Source: an uncultured Archangium sp.
Lineage (GTDB): Bacteria > Myxococcota > Myxococcia > Myxococcales > Myxococcaceae
Assembly: GCA_946479335.1 (NCBI GenBank)
Contig: CAMLFP010000024.1
Location: 1 to 27,085 of the forward strand
Reading direction: 5' to 3'
DNA length: 27,085 nucleotides
The notes under the pieces were generated by a model. It made no database searches. It was not told the origin of the DNA and worked only from the letters and a program-made list of their open reading frames with translations. The translations under genes and the position numbers were made by a program. Position 1 is the stretch's first letter, and each line of letters opens with the position of its first letter. Shown one piece after another: positions 16,137-24,097 of this stretch.

Positions 16137-17617
16137 GGCTGGAGAGGTACACCGTAGATGACGACGATCCAATAGCGGCCTTTGCCGTACTTGACGGAAT
16201 CGCCTTTGACGACGCCGACGCCGACCACGCGGTTCTTCGGCTCGCCGAGGTTCTTCGATTCACCGCCCACCTTCGGGGTGTCGGCCACGAAGAGATCGAC
16301 CGCGACCGAACCGAGGTCGGGCATGGCTTCGAACGCGCGATCTTGCAGCGGGTCCAGCCCGGGCAGGCGCGCCTTGGGGAGGTCTTGCTTCAGCGCGTCG
16401 GCGGCGTGGGTCATCGCCAGTTGTTCGAGCGTGCGATCGCGCTGCAGCCGCGGCAGCTTTCGCCGTTCACGCTCGGCGTCGATCGACGCGTAGACCGCGC
16501 CGAGCGGGTTCTTTTCCTCTTCTCTCGGGCGCGCGAAGAGCTCCACCAGCACGTGACGCCCGTCGCCGGTGGTCGCCAGCCCGAAGCCCGCGCGCCGGTG
16601 GCCGGCCTCGAGGAGGTTGCGGCGATGCCCCGGCGAGTGCTCGATGCCGAAGTGCGCCGCCAGCGGCCCCGTAGAGAGCCCCAGGTTCTCTCCCGCGGTC
16701 TGGAACGCGTAGCCCGACTCGGTCAGGCGCTGCCGCAGCGTGCTGCCGTCGGGCGCCACGTGGCTGAAGAAGTTCTCCCGGCCCAGGCGCTCGGCCCAGG
16801 CCTGCGCCACCGCCTCCAACGCCGCGTCGGGCACCACCGGCTGCGCGCCGTGCTGGAGGCGCAGGGCGTTGATGCGCACCAGCAGCTCCGCGCGCGCGTC
16901 CGCGTCGCTGGTGGGCTCCTGCATCGCGTCGGCCGCGTCGGCCTTCACCTCGCCGACGTCGACGAAGAACAACGCCACCACCTCCGGGCCGCGCGGGCCG
17001 GTGGCCAGCACCTCGACGGTGTGGCGGCCCTTCTCGCCGAACGCGACGCCACCGCACAGCCGCGGCGTCTCTCCCGCCGACTTCTGCAGCGGGCTGCGCT
17101 CCACGGCGCCGTGTGGCCGCGTCACGAACAGCTCGGCGGAGGTCAGCGCGTTGGTGGTGAAGCGCAGACACAGCGGCTGCAGGCCCACGGGGGCGTCGAA
17201 GGCGCGGCGGAAGTGCTCGAGCTCCACGCGGCGGCGGGCCAGCAGCACGATGACCGCGCTGCGTTCACTGCTGGTGGCGAGGCCGAGCCCGACCTGCGTC
17301 GCCGGTTCGGTAGTGAGGTCTTGCTTCTTCAGCTCCTCGAGTAGCACCTGGTTCGACGCGCGCACCGCGACGACGACGGGGTTGGCGTCCCACCCGCCGT
17401 GGCGCGAGACGGCCGCGGTGACGCGCAGGAGCCCCGCGGCGTCCTCGACGCCCGCCGCCAGCGCGCGCTTCGCGAGCTCGCTCGCCGCGAGGCTCAACTC
17501 GGGGTCGAACACCGGCGCGCTGCGCCCGACGGCCTCGAAGCGATCGCGCACGGCGTGCTCGAGGGCAGGGCGATCAGGCGGAGTCGCGGCGAGCGCGAGC
17601 AGGAGGAGCGGCGTCAT
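16133..17617 (-). CDS. CAP (SCP/PR-1) domain protein with probable degenerate CAP-like flanks
   Basis: This 494-aa protein has a short hydrophobic N terminus (TPLLLLALAATP), probably a signal peptide. The central CAP domain spans about residues 243-365: LVRINALRLQHG, FFSHVAPDGSTLRQRL with His286, AGENLG with Glu310, EHSPGHRRNLL with His327 and His331, then RRAGFGLAT. These supply the His/Glu cavity of the family. The N-terminal part (about 18-140) and C-terminal part (about 370-492, VYASIDAERERRKLPRLQRD ending GVGVVKGD...YWIVVIYG) have a similar helix-then-strand pattern without those residues, suggesting extra worn CAP-like units. Bacterial CAP proteins are secreted and of unclear function. 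It overlaps the genes on both sides by 4 bp (17614-17617 and 16133-16136). Confidence 0.88.
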   Translation of the reverse strand: MTPLLLLALAATPPDRPALEHAVRDRFEAVGRSAPVFDPELSLAASELAKRALAAGVEDAAGLLRVTAAVSRHGGWDANPVVVAVRASNQVLLEELKKQDLTTEPATQVGLGLATSSERSAVIVLLARRRVELEHFRRAFDAPVGLQPLCLRFTTNALTSAELFVTRPHGAVERSPLQKSAGETPRLCGGVAFGEKGRHTVEVLATGPRGPEVVALFFVDVGEVKADAADAMQEPTSDADARAELLVRINALRLQHGAQPVVPDAALEAVAQAWAERLGRENFFSHVAPDGSTLRQRLTESGYAFQTAGENLGLSTGPLAAHFGIEHSPGHRRNLLEAGHRRAGFGLATTGDGRHVLVELFARPREEEKNPLGAVYASIDAERERRKLPRLQRDRTLEQLAMTHAADALKQDLPKARLPGLDPLQDRAFEAMPDLGSVAVDLFVADTPKVGGESKNLGEPKNRVVGVGVVKGDSVKYGKGRYWIVVIYGVPLQP

Positions 17618-17877
17618 GAGGCTTCAAGGACGAGCGGCACGGGCTTCGATTCTCCCATCGCCTCCGCCAGTTTGCGCGAGAGCTGTGGCAGCTCGGCTTC
17701 CAGCGCGGGTTTCCACGCCGGCTCCACGCGGATGACGAGGGTCGGCCCCTCCCACCGCGCGGGCGTCGAGTGCCGCGCGATGATCTCACCGACCGCGCGC
17801 GCCCAGATCGTCTTGAGCGCCCCCGGCGAGCCCGTGCGCTTGAGCGCCGCTCCAAGGACGTCTGCCAGTGACTTCAT
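17614..17877 (-). CDS. DUF721 (DciA-like) protein
   Basis: This is an 87-aa protein. MKSLADVLGAALKR is followed by IWARAVGEIIARHSTPAR and LVIRVEPAWKPALEAELPQL, the DUF721 pattern: helix, W..vVG..ia.ht.p, then strand, then a W...L....l helix. Some DUF721 proteins (DciA) help load the replicative helicase DnaB, acting at replication initiation. This one is short and holds little beyond the core. The start is ATG 17877, with GGAG five bases upstream. It heads an operon with the CAP protein and the response regulator, all with ATGA overlaps, an odd setting for a replication factor. The family is fairly clear; a helicase-loading role here is inferred. Confidence 0.8.
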   Translation of the reverse strand: MKSLADVLGAALKRTGSPGALKTIWARAVGEIIARHSTPARWEGPTLVIRVEPAWKPALEAELPQLSRKLAEAMGESKPVPLVLEAS

Positions 17878-17994
17878 CGCGGCTCCGATCGCGCCGGCGC
17901 CGAGAAACCGCCACCGGCGTCGCGCGCGCGCTTTACACGTGACACGGTTGTCGCGATGACGCACCGCAACACGGCGAAATCCCTCATGAAACGG

Positions 17995-18000
17995 TTGACC
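17995..18000 (+). promoter_or_regulatory. Candidate -35 element (TTGACC)
   Basis: TTGACC lies 78 bp upstream of the 877-aa lipoprotein ATG. No convincing -10 hexamer is found at 16-18 bp spacing, so this is only a hint within the 200-bp gap between the divergent DUF721 and lipoprotein genes. I see nothing else distinct there. Confidence 0.2.
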
Positions 18001-18077
18001 ATCAAGTCATCGAATAGCAAGAGTGCCCGCGTTTTCCCAAAGCACGTTGGCCGATTCCCCCACAAGGAGCATCACGA

Positions 18078-20711
18078 ATGAACGAGGTCATGAACAAGTC
18101 GCTGGCGGCGAAGCTGCTGGCGCTCAGCACGCTGGCATTGATGGCGTGCCCGACGACGCCGACCGGCGACGGTGGCACGGGCGGTGGCGGCGGAAGCACC
18201 GAGGAGTGCGCCGAGGCCGCTGACTGCGTGGCGCTCAAGGGCGGCACGGCCGCGGAGTGGTACTGCAACACGTCGACCGCGCTGTGCGAGGCCGCGTGCC
18301 GCACCAATGACAACTGCAACCCCGGTACGCGCCAGAGCGCGGCGCTGCCCCAGTGCGCGGGCGCGCTCGGCTGCGTGTGCGACGAAGGCCGCTGCATCGG
18401 CTCACAGTGCTCCGACGACTCGCAGTGCAGCACCGACGGCACCAGCGTGTGCCGCAGCGGCGCGTGCGTGACGCCTCCGGCGGCCACCACCGTCACCAAG
18501 TGCGAAGTGGTCCCCAACTTTGCGGTGCTCGCGGCTGACGCGAAGACCACCTTCCACGTCTCGGCGTGGGCGGGCAACGAGCCGGTGGTCATCACCGGCG
18601 GCGCGACGTGGACGGCGAGCGCTTCGGGCTCGGTCCCCTCGGCGAACACCGGCAACAAGATCGAGTTCACCGCCGGCTCCACCTCGGCGGCGAGCGGCGA
18701 TCTCGTCACCGCCACCATCAACGGCGTGAACTGCAAGGCGCAGGGCGTGGTCCTCGCGGCGCCGTTCTCCGGCAGCACCGTGGTGGCCATCGACGAGCTC
18801 TCCGGCCGCCCCATCGAGGGCGCGGTCGTGGCGGTCACCGACGCGGCCGGCGCGCTGCAGGGCACGATCGGCACCACCGTCGCCGACGGTCACGCTGACG
18901 TCGACGTCCAGGCGAACCAGGTCATCACCGTCCTCCACAAGGACTACTCGTACCTCTCGATCGTCAACGCGGCTCCGGCCACGAAGCTGATCGCCGCGGT
19001 CGTGCGCCGCAACCAGGTCGACAAGTACGGCGGCTTCAAGGGCGCCATCACCAACCTGCCGGCCGACAACACCATCAAGGCCGCCATCGCGGGCATGTCG
19101 GTCGCCGGCAACATCACCAACCTGAACATCACGCAGCTGCTCGGGCCGTCGGTGAACACCAACATCGCGCTGTCTGACACCATCAAGGTCGACAACGTGC
19201 CGCTGCCGTCGGGCATCTTCCTGTACTTCAACAAGGTCCTCACGGGCCGCGGCACTCCGCCGGACGGCAAGGTCGTCGGCATGGGCCTCGCGGGCACCTG
19301 CGGCGACGCCGCGAAGGAAGCGGCCGGCACCTGCGGCACGCGTTCGGCGTGGGCGCTCACCGGCTCCGTGGAGCTGACCAAGATCGTCTCGCTCGCGAGC
19401 GCGGTCACCGGCGGCTTCGACCTCAGCAAGATCGGCGACCTCCTGGGCAGCGTCGTTCCGCTCCTCAAGAACTTCAAGTCGTCGCTGGTGCGCGACGTGC
19501 AGTTCTCGCTCATCGACACGCCGTGGAACACCGACGGTTCGGCGAACTTCGATGACGTCTCGGGCACGAACTTCACCGGCCAGGACATCGAGTTCGGCCA
19601 GCTCCCGCTGGGCTTCGCCTTCCCCGTGAAGATGCCGGCGCTGCCGCAGTTCGGCGGCCAGTACATCGACGCGGTCGCGGTGCTCGGTGGCGCGAACGCC
19701 CCCGGCCGCGGCGTGGTGCCGCTGGGCCTCGGCGTCGGCGTCAACACCAAGGACCCGAAGGACGCGGTGGTCGACGCCATCGGCACCGACGGTGACGACG
19801 GCTACGTGCCCCAGGGCTACGTCGGCGTGCGCATGGCGCCGAACCACCACGGCACCGAGGGCAGCGACTACGGCCTGCTGGTTCTGGGCATCTCGGCGGC
19901 GGCCATCACCGACCCGGCGGCCGGCATCGGCATCTCGGCGATCTTCCCGCGCCTCGACAAGCTGGAGTTCAAGACCGAGGTCGACATCAGCGGCAACCCG
20001 TTCCCCGGCTTCCCGGAGAACGCCGCGTTCGACTACAGCCCCACGCAGACCGCGGGCCGCACGTTCTCGATGCCCAGCGCCGCGAACACCGGCATCATCC
20101 GCGTGTCGTTCTCGGGTGAGAATGAGCGCCGTTGGGACGTGCTCGTCGCCAACGCCGCCACCGTGGGCTTCCACCTGCCCAAGCTCGCCGACATCTTCGG
20201 CGGCGCGGCGAACGTGCCGGCGGGTCTGACCGACCGCCTGTACACGAACCCCTCGGCGGCCGCCAACGAGCTCAAGCGCGCGCCGATGACGGTGCAGGCC
20301 TTCCGTCTGACCAGCGACGGCAAGGGCACGGGCACGGCGGCCACGTTCGACAACTACCTCGATCTGTCGACCGGCTACCAGATCGACACCACCCACCACC
20401 TGACGGCGTTCTCGCTGCAGGCGTTCTCGCCCCCGTCGCTGTCGATGACCTTCGCGTCGGCCACCGCGCTCACCGTCGAGGCCAAGGGCGCGTCGATCGC
20501 CACCGGCAAGAACAAGGTGCAGCTGACGCTGCCCAGCGGCTGCACGTCGGTGCCTGACGCCGCCACCGCGCAGAACGAGACGGAGTCCGGCAAGAACACG
20601 GTCACCTACGTGCTGACGGGTTGCTCGGGCAAGGCCATCTCGGCCGCGCTGGTGAGCAACGCGGGCGCCGCGTTCGACCCGCCGGTCGCCGCGACCGGCA
20701 CCGCGCCGTAA
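18078..20711 (+). CDS. Large secreted lipoprotein with Cys-rich N-terminus and beta-rich repeats
   Basis: This 877-aa protein has the lipobox LMAC with acylated Cys24, then a Gly/Thr linker (GDGGTGGGGG). A Cys-rich segment (about 38-140) has paired motifs such as CAEAADC, CRTNDNC, CVCDEGRC and CSDDSQC, as in many myxobacterial surface lipoproteins. An Ig-like stretch follows (about 140-230), then a carboxypeptidase-regulatory-like fold (STVVAIDELSGRPIEGAVVA, about 235-300). The rest (300-877) is Gly-, Ala- and Asn-rich beta sequence that I do not recognise. AAGGAG stands eight bases before the ATG. It is followed by its own terminator. The likely location is the outer membrane, facing the periplasm or the surface. 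The function is unknown; no catalytic motif is seen. Confidence 0.92.
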   Translation: MNEVMNKSLAAKLLALSTLALMACPTTPTGDGGTGGGGGSTEECAEAADCVALKGGTAAEWYCNTSTALCEAACRTNDNCNPGTRQSAALPQCAGALGCVCDEGRCIGSQCSDDSQCSTDGTSVCRSGACVTPPAATTVTKCEVVPNFAVLAADAKTTFHVSAWAGNEPVVITGGATWTASASGSVPSANTGNKIEFTAGSTSAASGDLVTATINGVNCKAQGVVLAAPFSGSTVVAIDELSGRPIEGAVVAVTDAAGALQGTIGTTVADGHADVDVQANQVITVLHKDYSYLSIVNAAPATKLIAAVVRRNQVDKYGGFKGAITNLPADNTIKAAIAGMSVAGNITNLNITQLLGPSVNTNIALSDTIKVDNVPLPSGIFLYFNKVLTGRGTPPDGKVVGMGLAGTCGDAAKEAAGTCGTRSAWALTGSVELTKIVSLASAVTGGFDLSKIGDLLGSVVPLLKNFKSSLVRDVQFSLIDTPWNTDGSANFDDVSGTNFTGQDIEFGQLPLGFAFPVKMPALPQFGGQYIDAVAVLGGANAPGRGVVPLGLGVGVNTKDPKDAVVDAIGTDGDDGYVPQGYVGVRMAPNHHGTEGSDYGLLVLGISAAAITDPAAGIGISAIFPRLDKLEFKTEVDISGNPFPGFPENAAFDYSPTQTAGRTFSMPSAANTGIIRVSFSGENERRWDVLVANAATVGFHLPKLADIFGGAANVPAGLTDRLYTNPSAAANELKRAPMTVQAFRLTSDGKGTGTAATFDNYLDLSTGYQIDTTHHLTAFSLQAFSPPSLSMTFASATALTVEAKGASIATGKNKVQLTLPSGCTSVPDAATAQNETESGKNTVTYVLTGCSGKAISAALVSNAGAAFDPPVAATGTAP

Positions 20712-20736
20712 TCGCCATCACCCGTTGAGAAGTACG

Positions 20737-20771
20737 CGGGGCTCCTCTTCACGGGGGAGCCCCGTTGTTTT
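20737..20771 (+). terminator. Rho-independent terminator after the 877-aa lipoprotein
   Basis: CGGGGCTCC (20737-20745) pairs with GGAGCCCCG (20756-20764), a 9-bp GC-rich stem, followed by TTGTTTT. It lies 25 bp after the stop. The FHA-GGDEF gene begins only 20 bp later, so that gene needs read-through or a promoter within this short stretch. Confidence 0.88.
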
Positions 20772-20790
20772 GCTAGCGTGCTCGTCACGC

Positions 20791-21669
20791 ATGGCGCGCC
20801 GGCAGACCACCGCAGTCACCATCATCTCGAAGATCTCCCAGAAGCCGGTGCGCCGCGCCGCCGCGCTGGTGGTGATCCACGGCGATGATCTCGGCCGCAA
20901 GTTCGACCTCTCGAGCGAGGCCATCACCATCGGCCGCTCCAGCGCGAACGACATCCAGGTCGATCAAGACGCCGTGAGCCGCAAGCACGCGGTGATCGCG
21001 CACGACGGCGGCAAGCACACGGTGCGCGACCTGGGCTCTACCAACGGCACCATCGTCAACGACGAGCACATCGAGGGCGTGACGCGCCTCCGCAACGGCG
21101 ACCTCATCAAGATCGGCCGGGCGATCTTCAAGTTCATCGCCACCAACAACATCGAGGCTGCCTACCACGACGAGATCTACCGGCTGACCACCGTCGATGG
21201 CCTCACCCAGGTCTTCAACCGCCGCTACTTCGAAGACACCATCGAGCGGGAGCTCTCGAGGTCACGCCGCTACACCCGGCCGCTCTCGCTGGTGTTGATC
21301 GACATCGATCACTTCAAGCGCATCAACGACACCTACGGGCACCTCGCGGGCGACGCGGTGCTCAAGGAGGTCGCCTCGACCGTGAAGTCGCGCACCCGCC
21401 GCGAAGACGTCTTCGCGCGCTACGGCGGCGAGGAGTTCGCGCTGCTGCTGCCGGAGATCGACACCCGGGGCGCGCTGGCGCTGGCCGAGAAGGTGCGCAA
21501 GCTCATCGAGAAGCACGAGTTCGTGTTCGACGGCGAGCGCATCGCGGTGACCATCTCCGCGGGCGTGGCGACGGTGCAGAAGAAGGGCGAGCTCCCGTCG
21601 GAGGTCATCGGCCGCGCCGACGAGAAGCTCTACGCCGCCAAGCAGGGCGGGCGGAACCGCGTGCTGTAG
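20791..21669 (+). CDS. FHA-GGDEF diguanylate cyclase
   Basis: This 292-aa protein makes c-di-GMP from two GTP. An N-terminal tail (1-25, ARRQTTAVTIISK) precedes an FHA domain (about 25-118) with GRS (49-51), SRKH (63-66) and DLGSTNGT (80-87), the phosphothreonine-binding set. The GGDEF domain (about 128-292) has metal Asp171 in DIDHFKRIND and the active motif GGEEF (212-216). The inhibitory I-site RRED (203-206) lies exactly five residues before it, so product inhibition is expected. The same FHA-GGDEF order occurs in Bdellovibrio DgcB. ATG 20791 is chosen over a TTG at 20725 because that longer frame runs through the terminator. No good ribosome-binding site is visible. Its stop abuts that of the convergent methyltransferase-like gene. 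Confidence 0.94.
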   Translation: MARRQTTAVTIISKISQKPVRRAAALVVIHGDDLGRKFDLSSEAITIGRSSANDIQVDQDAVSRKHAVIAHDGGKHTVRDLGSTNGTIVNDEHIEGVTRLRNGDLIKIGRAIFKFIATNNIEAAYHDEIYRLTTVDGLTQVFNRRYFEDTIERELSRSRRYTRPLSLVLIDIDHFKRINDTYGHLAGDAVLKEVASTVKSRTRREDVFARYGGEEFALLLPEIDTRGALALAEKVRKLIEKHEFVFDGERIAVTISAGVATVQKKGELPSEVIGRADEKLYAAKQGGRNRVL

Positions 21670-22419
21670 TCACCCGCCATCGCGCGACGGCGGCGGCTTC
21701 TCACCCGGCTCCTTGCGGCGCGCGACGACGAAGCCCAGCGACACGCCGGTCTTGCCCGACTTGTGCAGCTCCAACTCCGCCTTGAGCGCGGCCTTGCCCG
21801 TCTCGTCGGTGTCGGCGGTCTTCCCGAGCATCGACTCCAGCTCGCGGTAGTGCTCGTCGAGCTCGTGGGGCCCGAGGGTCTCGATGAGCTCGGGCTCGAA
21901 GCCCTCGTTCTCGAGCGTCATCAACGTCTCGCGCGGGTTGAGCAGCGGCGCACCGAGGCGCGTCTCCCACGCCGCCAGCAGCGCGTCGTCGGGGCGGCGG
22001 CTCACCTTGACCACCGCGGTGACGCCGAGCCGGCCGTTGTACGCGAGGTTGGGGCGCCACTTCTTCGCGACGTCGCCCACGTGCCCGATGACGCGGCCGA
22101 AGCTGAAGATGCCGTCGAAGGCGCGCTCCGCGAACGTCACCGAGTCGACCGGCCCGTGCTTGATGGCCACCTTGTCGGCGATGCCGCCGATGCGCGAGCG
22201 CTCCTTGAGCGCGTCCGCCAGCCGCTCGTCGGGCTCGATGATGGTGAGGTGGCAGGCCAGCGCCTTCGTCACCGCCAGCGCGCCGAGCGACCCGTGGAGC
22301 TCCAACAGGCTCGACGCGTCATCCCAATGCGCGGCTTGCGCGAAGCGGCGAAGCAGCGACTCAGACTGAAAGAGCCTCCGCGCTTCGGGCGGCACGTACA
22401 GAGGGAACGGGTCGGCCAT
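21670..22419 (-). CDS. Class I SAM-dependent methyltransferase-like protein
   Basis: This 249-aa protein looks like a Rossmann-type methyltransferase. SSLLELHGSLGALAV stands at motif I (Glu40, Gly43, Gly46) but is poorer in glycine than the usual GxGxG. LTIIEPDERLAD gives the acidic residue after strand 2 (Glu62), and DKVAIKHGPVDSV with FDGIFSFGRVI fits motifs II and III. The C-terminal tail is Lys/Pro-rich. The substrate is unknown and activity is not assured. It lies 34 bp after the DUF493 gene on the same strand. That gap holds a small inverted repeat, ACCCC/GGGGT (22427-22445), whose GGGG would also be the ribosome-binding site, so pairing could mask it. Confidence 0.72.
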   Translation of the reverse strand: MADPFPLYVPPEARRLFQSESLLRRFAQAAHWDDASSLLELHGSLGALAVTKALACHLTIIEPDERLADALKERSRIGGIADKVAIKHGPVDSVTFAERAFDGIFSFGRVIGHVGDVAKKWRPNLAYNGRLGVTAVVKVSRRPDDALLAAWETRLGAPLLNPRETLMTLENEGFEPELIETLGPHELDEHYRELESMLGKTADTDETGKAALKAELELHKSGKTGVSLGFVVARRKEPGEKPPPSRDGG

Positions 22420-22453
22420 GGGTGAAACCCCAATTACACAGGGGTCGTAACTC

Positions 22454-22732
22454 CTACAAGTAGTAGACGATGCGTTTGTCGCCGTGGATGTCTTTGTAGA
22501 TGGCCTGCCGCTGCTCTTCGGAGAGCAGGTACACCGAGACCGTCAGCGACGTGAACCGGCCCTCCTTCGAGATGTTCTCGGAGATCGAATCGTTGCTGAT
22601 CTCAGAGCCCATGAGGCGGCTGAACTTCTGGCGGATGTACTCGCCGAAGCCGTGCTCTCGCTTGCCCATCACCTTGAAGGCGTAGACGGTGGGGTACTCG
22701 ATGAGCGGTTTTTTGGGTGCTTCGTCGCTCAT
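22454..22732 (-). CDS. DUF493 (YbeD-like) family protein
   Basis: This is a 92-aa ACT-like small protein. IEYPTVYAFKVMGKREHGFG, then the helix YIRQKFSRLMG, GRFTSLTVSVYLLSEEQRQAIY and a C-terminal HGDKRIVYYL match the DUF493/YbeD pattern, a beta-alpha-beta-beta-alpha-beta fold. The YbeD class is widespread and of unknown function, thought to bind a small ligand. The ATG overlaps the PhoH stop as ATGA (22729-22732), so it is translated with phoH. Confidence 0.88.
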   Translation of the reverse strand: MSDEAPKKPLIEYPTVYAFKVMGKREHGFGEYIRQKFSRLMGSEISNDSISENISKEGRFTSLTVSVYLLSEEQRQAIYKDIHGDKRIVYYL

Positions 22733-24051
22733 AGGAGGTTGGTGGCGATCTCCGCGAGGGCCGAGCGCTCACCCTTGGTCATGGTGACGTGGCCGGCGAT
22801 CTTCTGGTTCTTGAAGCGGTTCACCACGTGCACGAGGCCGTTGTTGGTGGAGTCGACGTAGGGGTTGTCGATCTGCGCCGGGTCGCCGGTGAGCACGATC
22901 TTCGTGTTGTCGCCGGCGCGGGTGACGATGGTCTTCACCTCGTGGGGCGTCAGGTTCTGCGCCTCGTCGACGATGATGTACTGGTTGGGGATGGAGCGCC
23001 CGCGGATGTACGTGAGCGGCTCGATCTCGATGATCCCCAGGTCCATCAGCTCGTGGTACCCGCGGCCCGACTTCTTGTCGTTGCGCGAGAGGTTCAGCAG
23101 GTATTCGACGTTGTCGAAGATGGGCTGCATCCACGGGTTCAACTTCTCGTCGACGCTGCCCGGCAGGTACCCCAGGTCGCGGCCCAGCGGGAAGATCGGG
23201 CGGCTCACCAACAGCTTCTGGAACGACGCCTCCTCGGTGACCTTCTGGAGGCCCGCGGCGATCGCCATCAGCGTCTTGCCGGTGCCGGCCTTGCCGACGA
23301 TGGTGACGATCTTCAGATCATCGTTGAGGAGCAGATCGATGAGGAAGCTCTGCTCCATGTTGCGCGGGCGTACGCCCCACACGCCGTCCTTCACCTGGCG
23401 GTTGAGCGGCACCACGGCCTGCTTGTCGGCGTCGTAGCGGCCCATCGCGGTGTGCGAGGGGTTCGCCGCGTCCTTGAAGAGGACGAACTCGTTGGGCTCG
23501 AGCTTGTTGAGATCGGGCACGGTGAGGCGCGCGCCCGGCTTGTAGAGCTCGTTGATCAGCTCGGCGCTCACGACGCGCTCGGCGATGCCGGTGTAGAGGT
23601 CGGAGATCTCCACCCGCTCCGGCTCGTAGTCTTGCGCGGCGAGGCCCAGCGCGTCGGCGCGGATGCGGAGGTTGGTGTCCTTGGTGATGAACACCGTCTC
23701 GACGTTCGGCTCGCGCGTGCGCGTCTCGATGGCCACCGCGAGGATGCGGTTGTCCATCAACTGGCCGTCGGCCATCGACTTCGGGAGATCGTGCTCGACG
23801 AAGCTGACCTTCAGCGTGCCGCCACCCGAGAGCGGCACACCTTCGGCGAGGCCGCCTTCGGCGCGGTGCTCGTCGAGGTAGCGCGCGACCTGCCGGGCGT
23901 TGCGGCCGAGCTCCGACATGTCCTTCTTGAACATGTCGAGCTCTTCGATGACGTAGATGGGGATGATGACGGTGTTGTCATCGAACGTGTAGATGGACCG
24001 CGGGTCGTGCAGCAGCACGTTGGTATCGAGGACGAAGTTCTTCCGCGCCAA
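22729..24051 (-). CDS. PIN-PhoH family ATPase/ribonuclease (PhoH2 type)
   Basis: This 440-aa protein joins an N-terminal PIN nuclease domain to a PhoH ATPase. In the PIN part, FVLDTNVLLHDP gives Asp9, and acidic residues near IEELD (37-39), Asp100 (LMDNRILAVA) and Asp125 (FITKDTNLRI) complete the metal site. The PhoH part has Walker A GKAGTGKT (253-260), SRPIFPLGRDLGYLPGS, WMQPIFDNVEYL, the Walker B block IIVDEAQNLTPHEVKTIVTR and KIVLTGDPAQIDNPY. Such PhoH2 proteins unwind and cut RNA in species studied. The start is TTG 24051, with AGGGG five bases upstream; no upstream ATG or GTG is in frame. It follows greB by 46 bp and overlaps the DUF493 gene. Confidence 0.95.
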   Translation of the reverse strand: MARKNFVLDTNVLLHDPRSIYTFDDNTVIIPIYVIEELDMFKKDMSELGRNARQVARYLDEHRAEGGLAEGVPLSGGGTLKVSFVEHDLPKSMADGQLMDNRILAVAIETRTREPNVETVFITKDTNLRIRADALGLAAQDYEPERVEISDLYTGIAERVVSAELINELYKPGARLTVPDLNKLEPNEFVLFKDAANPSHTAMGRYDADKQAVVPLNRQVKDGVWGVRPRNMEQSFLIDLLLNDDLKIVTIVGKAGTGKTLMAIAAGLQKVTEEASFQKLLVSRPIFPLGRDLGYLPGSVDEKLNPWMQPIFDNVEYLLNLSRNDKKSGRGYHELMDLGIIEIEPLTYIRGRSIPNQYIIVDEAQNLTPHEVKTIVTRAGDNTKIVLTGDPAQIDNPYVDSTNNGLVHVVNRFKNQKIAGHVTMTKGERSALAEIATNLL

Positions 24052-24056
24052 AAGGA

Positions 24057-24061
24057 CCCCT
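24057..24061 (-). promoter_or_regulatory. Ribosome-binding site AGGGG supporting the TTG start of the PhoH gene
   Basis: On the minus strand AGGGG lies five bases before TTG 24051. The PIN family N terminus (MARKNFVLDTN) starts exactly there. Confidence 0.55.
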
Positions 24062-24062
24062 A

Positions 24063-24088
24063 GAGAACGACGAGTGGACTGCGTTCTC
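24063..24088 (-). repeat. 7-bp inverted repeat between greB and the PhoH gene
   Basis: GAGAACG (24063-24069) and CGTTCTC (24082-24088) are perfect inverted copies with a 12-nt loop in the 46-bp spacer. No U-run follows on the minus strand, so it is not a standard terminator. It may be an mRNA hairpin or a protein site. Confidence 0.45.
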
Positions 24089-24097
24089 GCCAGTCTC

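Noticed and set aside
14292..16157. 621-codon plus-strand open frame opposite the response regulator
   Set aside because: Low-complexity Arg/His/Leu/Val composition; the minus frame has clear receiver motifs.
17874..18065. 63-codon minus-strand open frame upstream of the DUF721 gene
   Set aside because: No ribosome site and no recognisable sequence; it lies in the divergent promoter gap.
18402..20399. Long open frame on the minus strand opposite the 877-aa lipoprotein
   Set aside because: Arg/Asp/Gly/His-rich translation with no motif; it is an antisense shadow of a GC-rich gene. The plus frame has a signal peptide, ribosome site and terminator.
22789..24063. 424-codon plus-strand open frame opposite the PhoH gene
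   Set aside because: Composition typical of a shadow frame; the PhoH and PIN motifs are on the minus strand.
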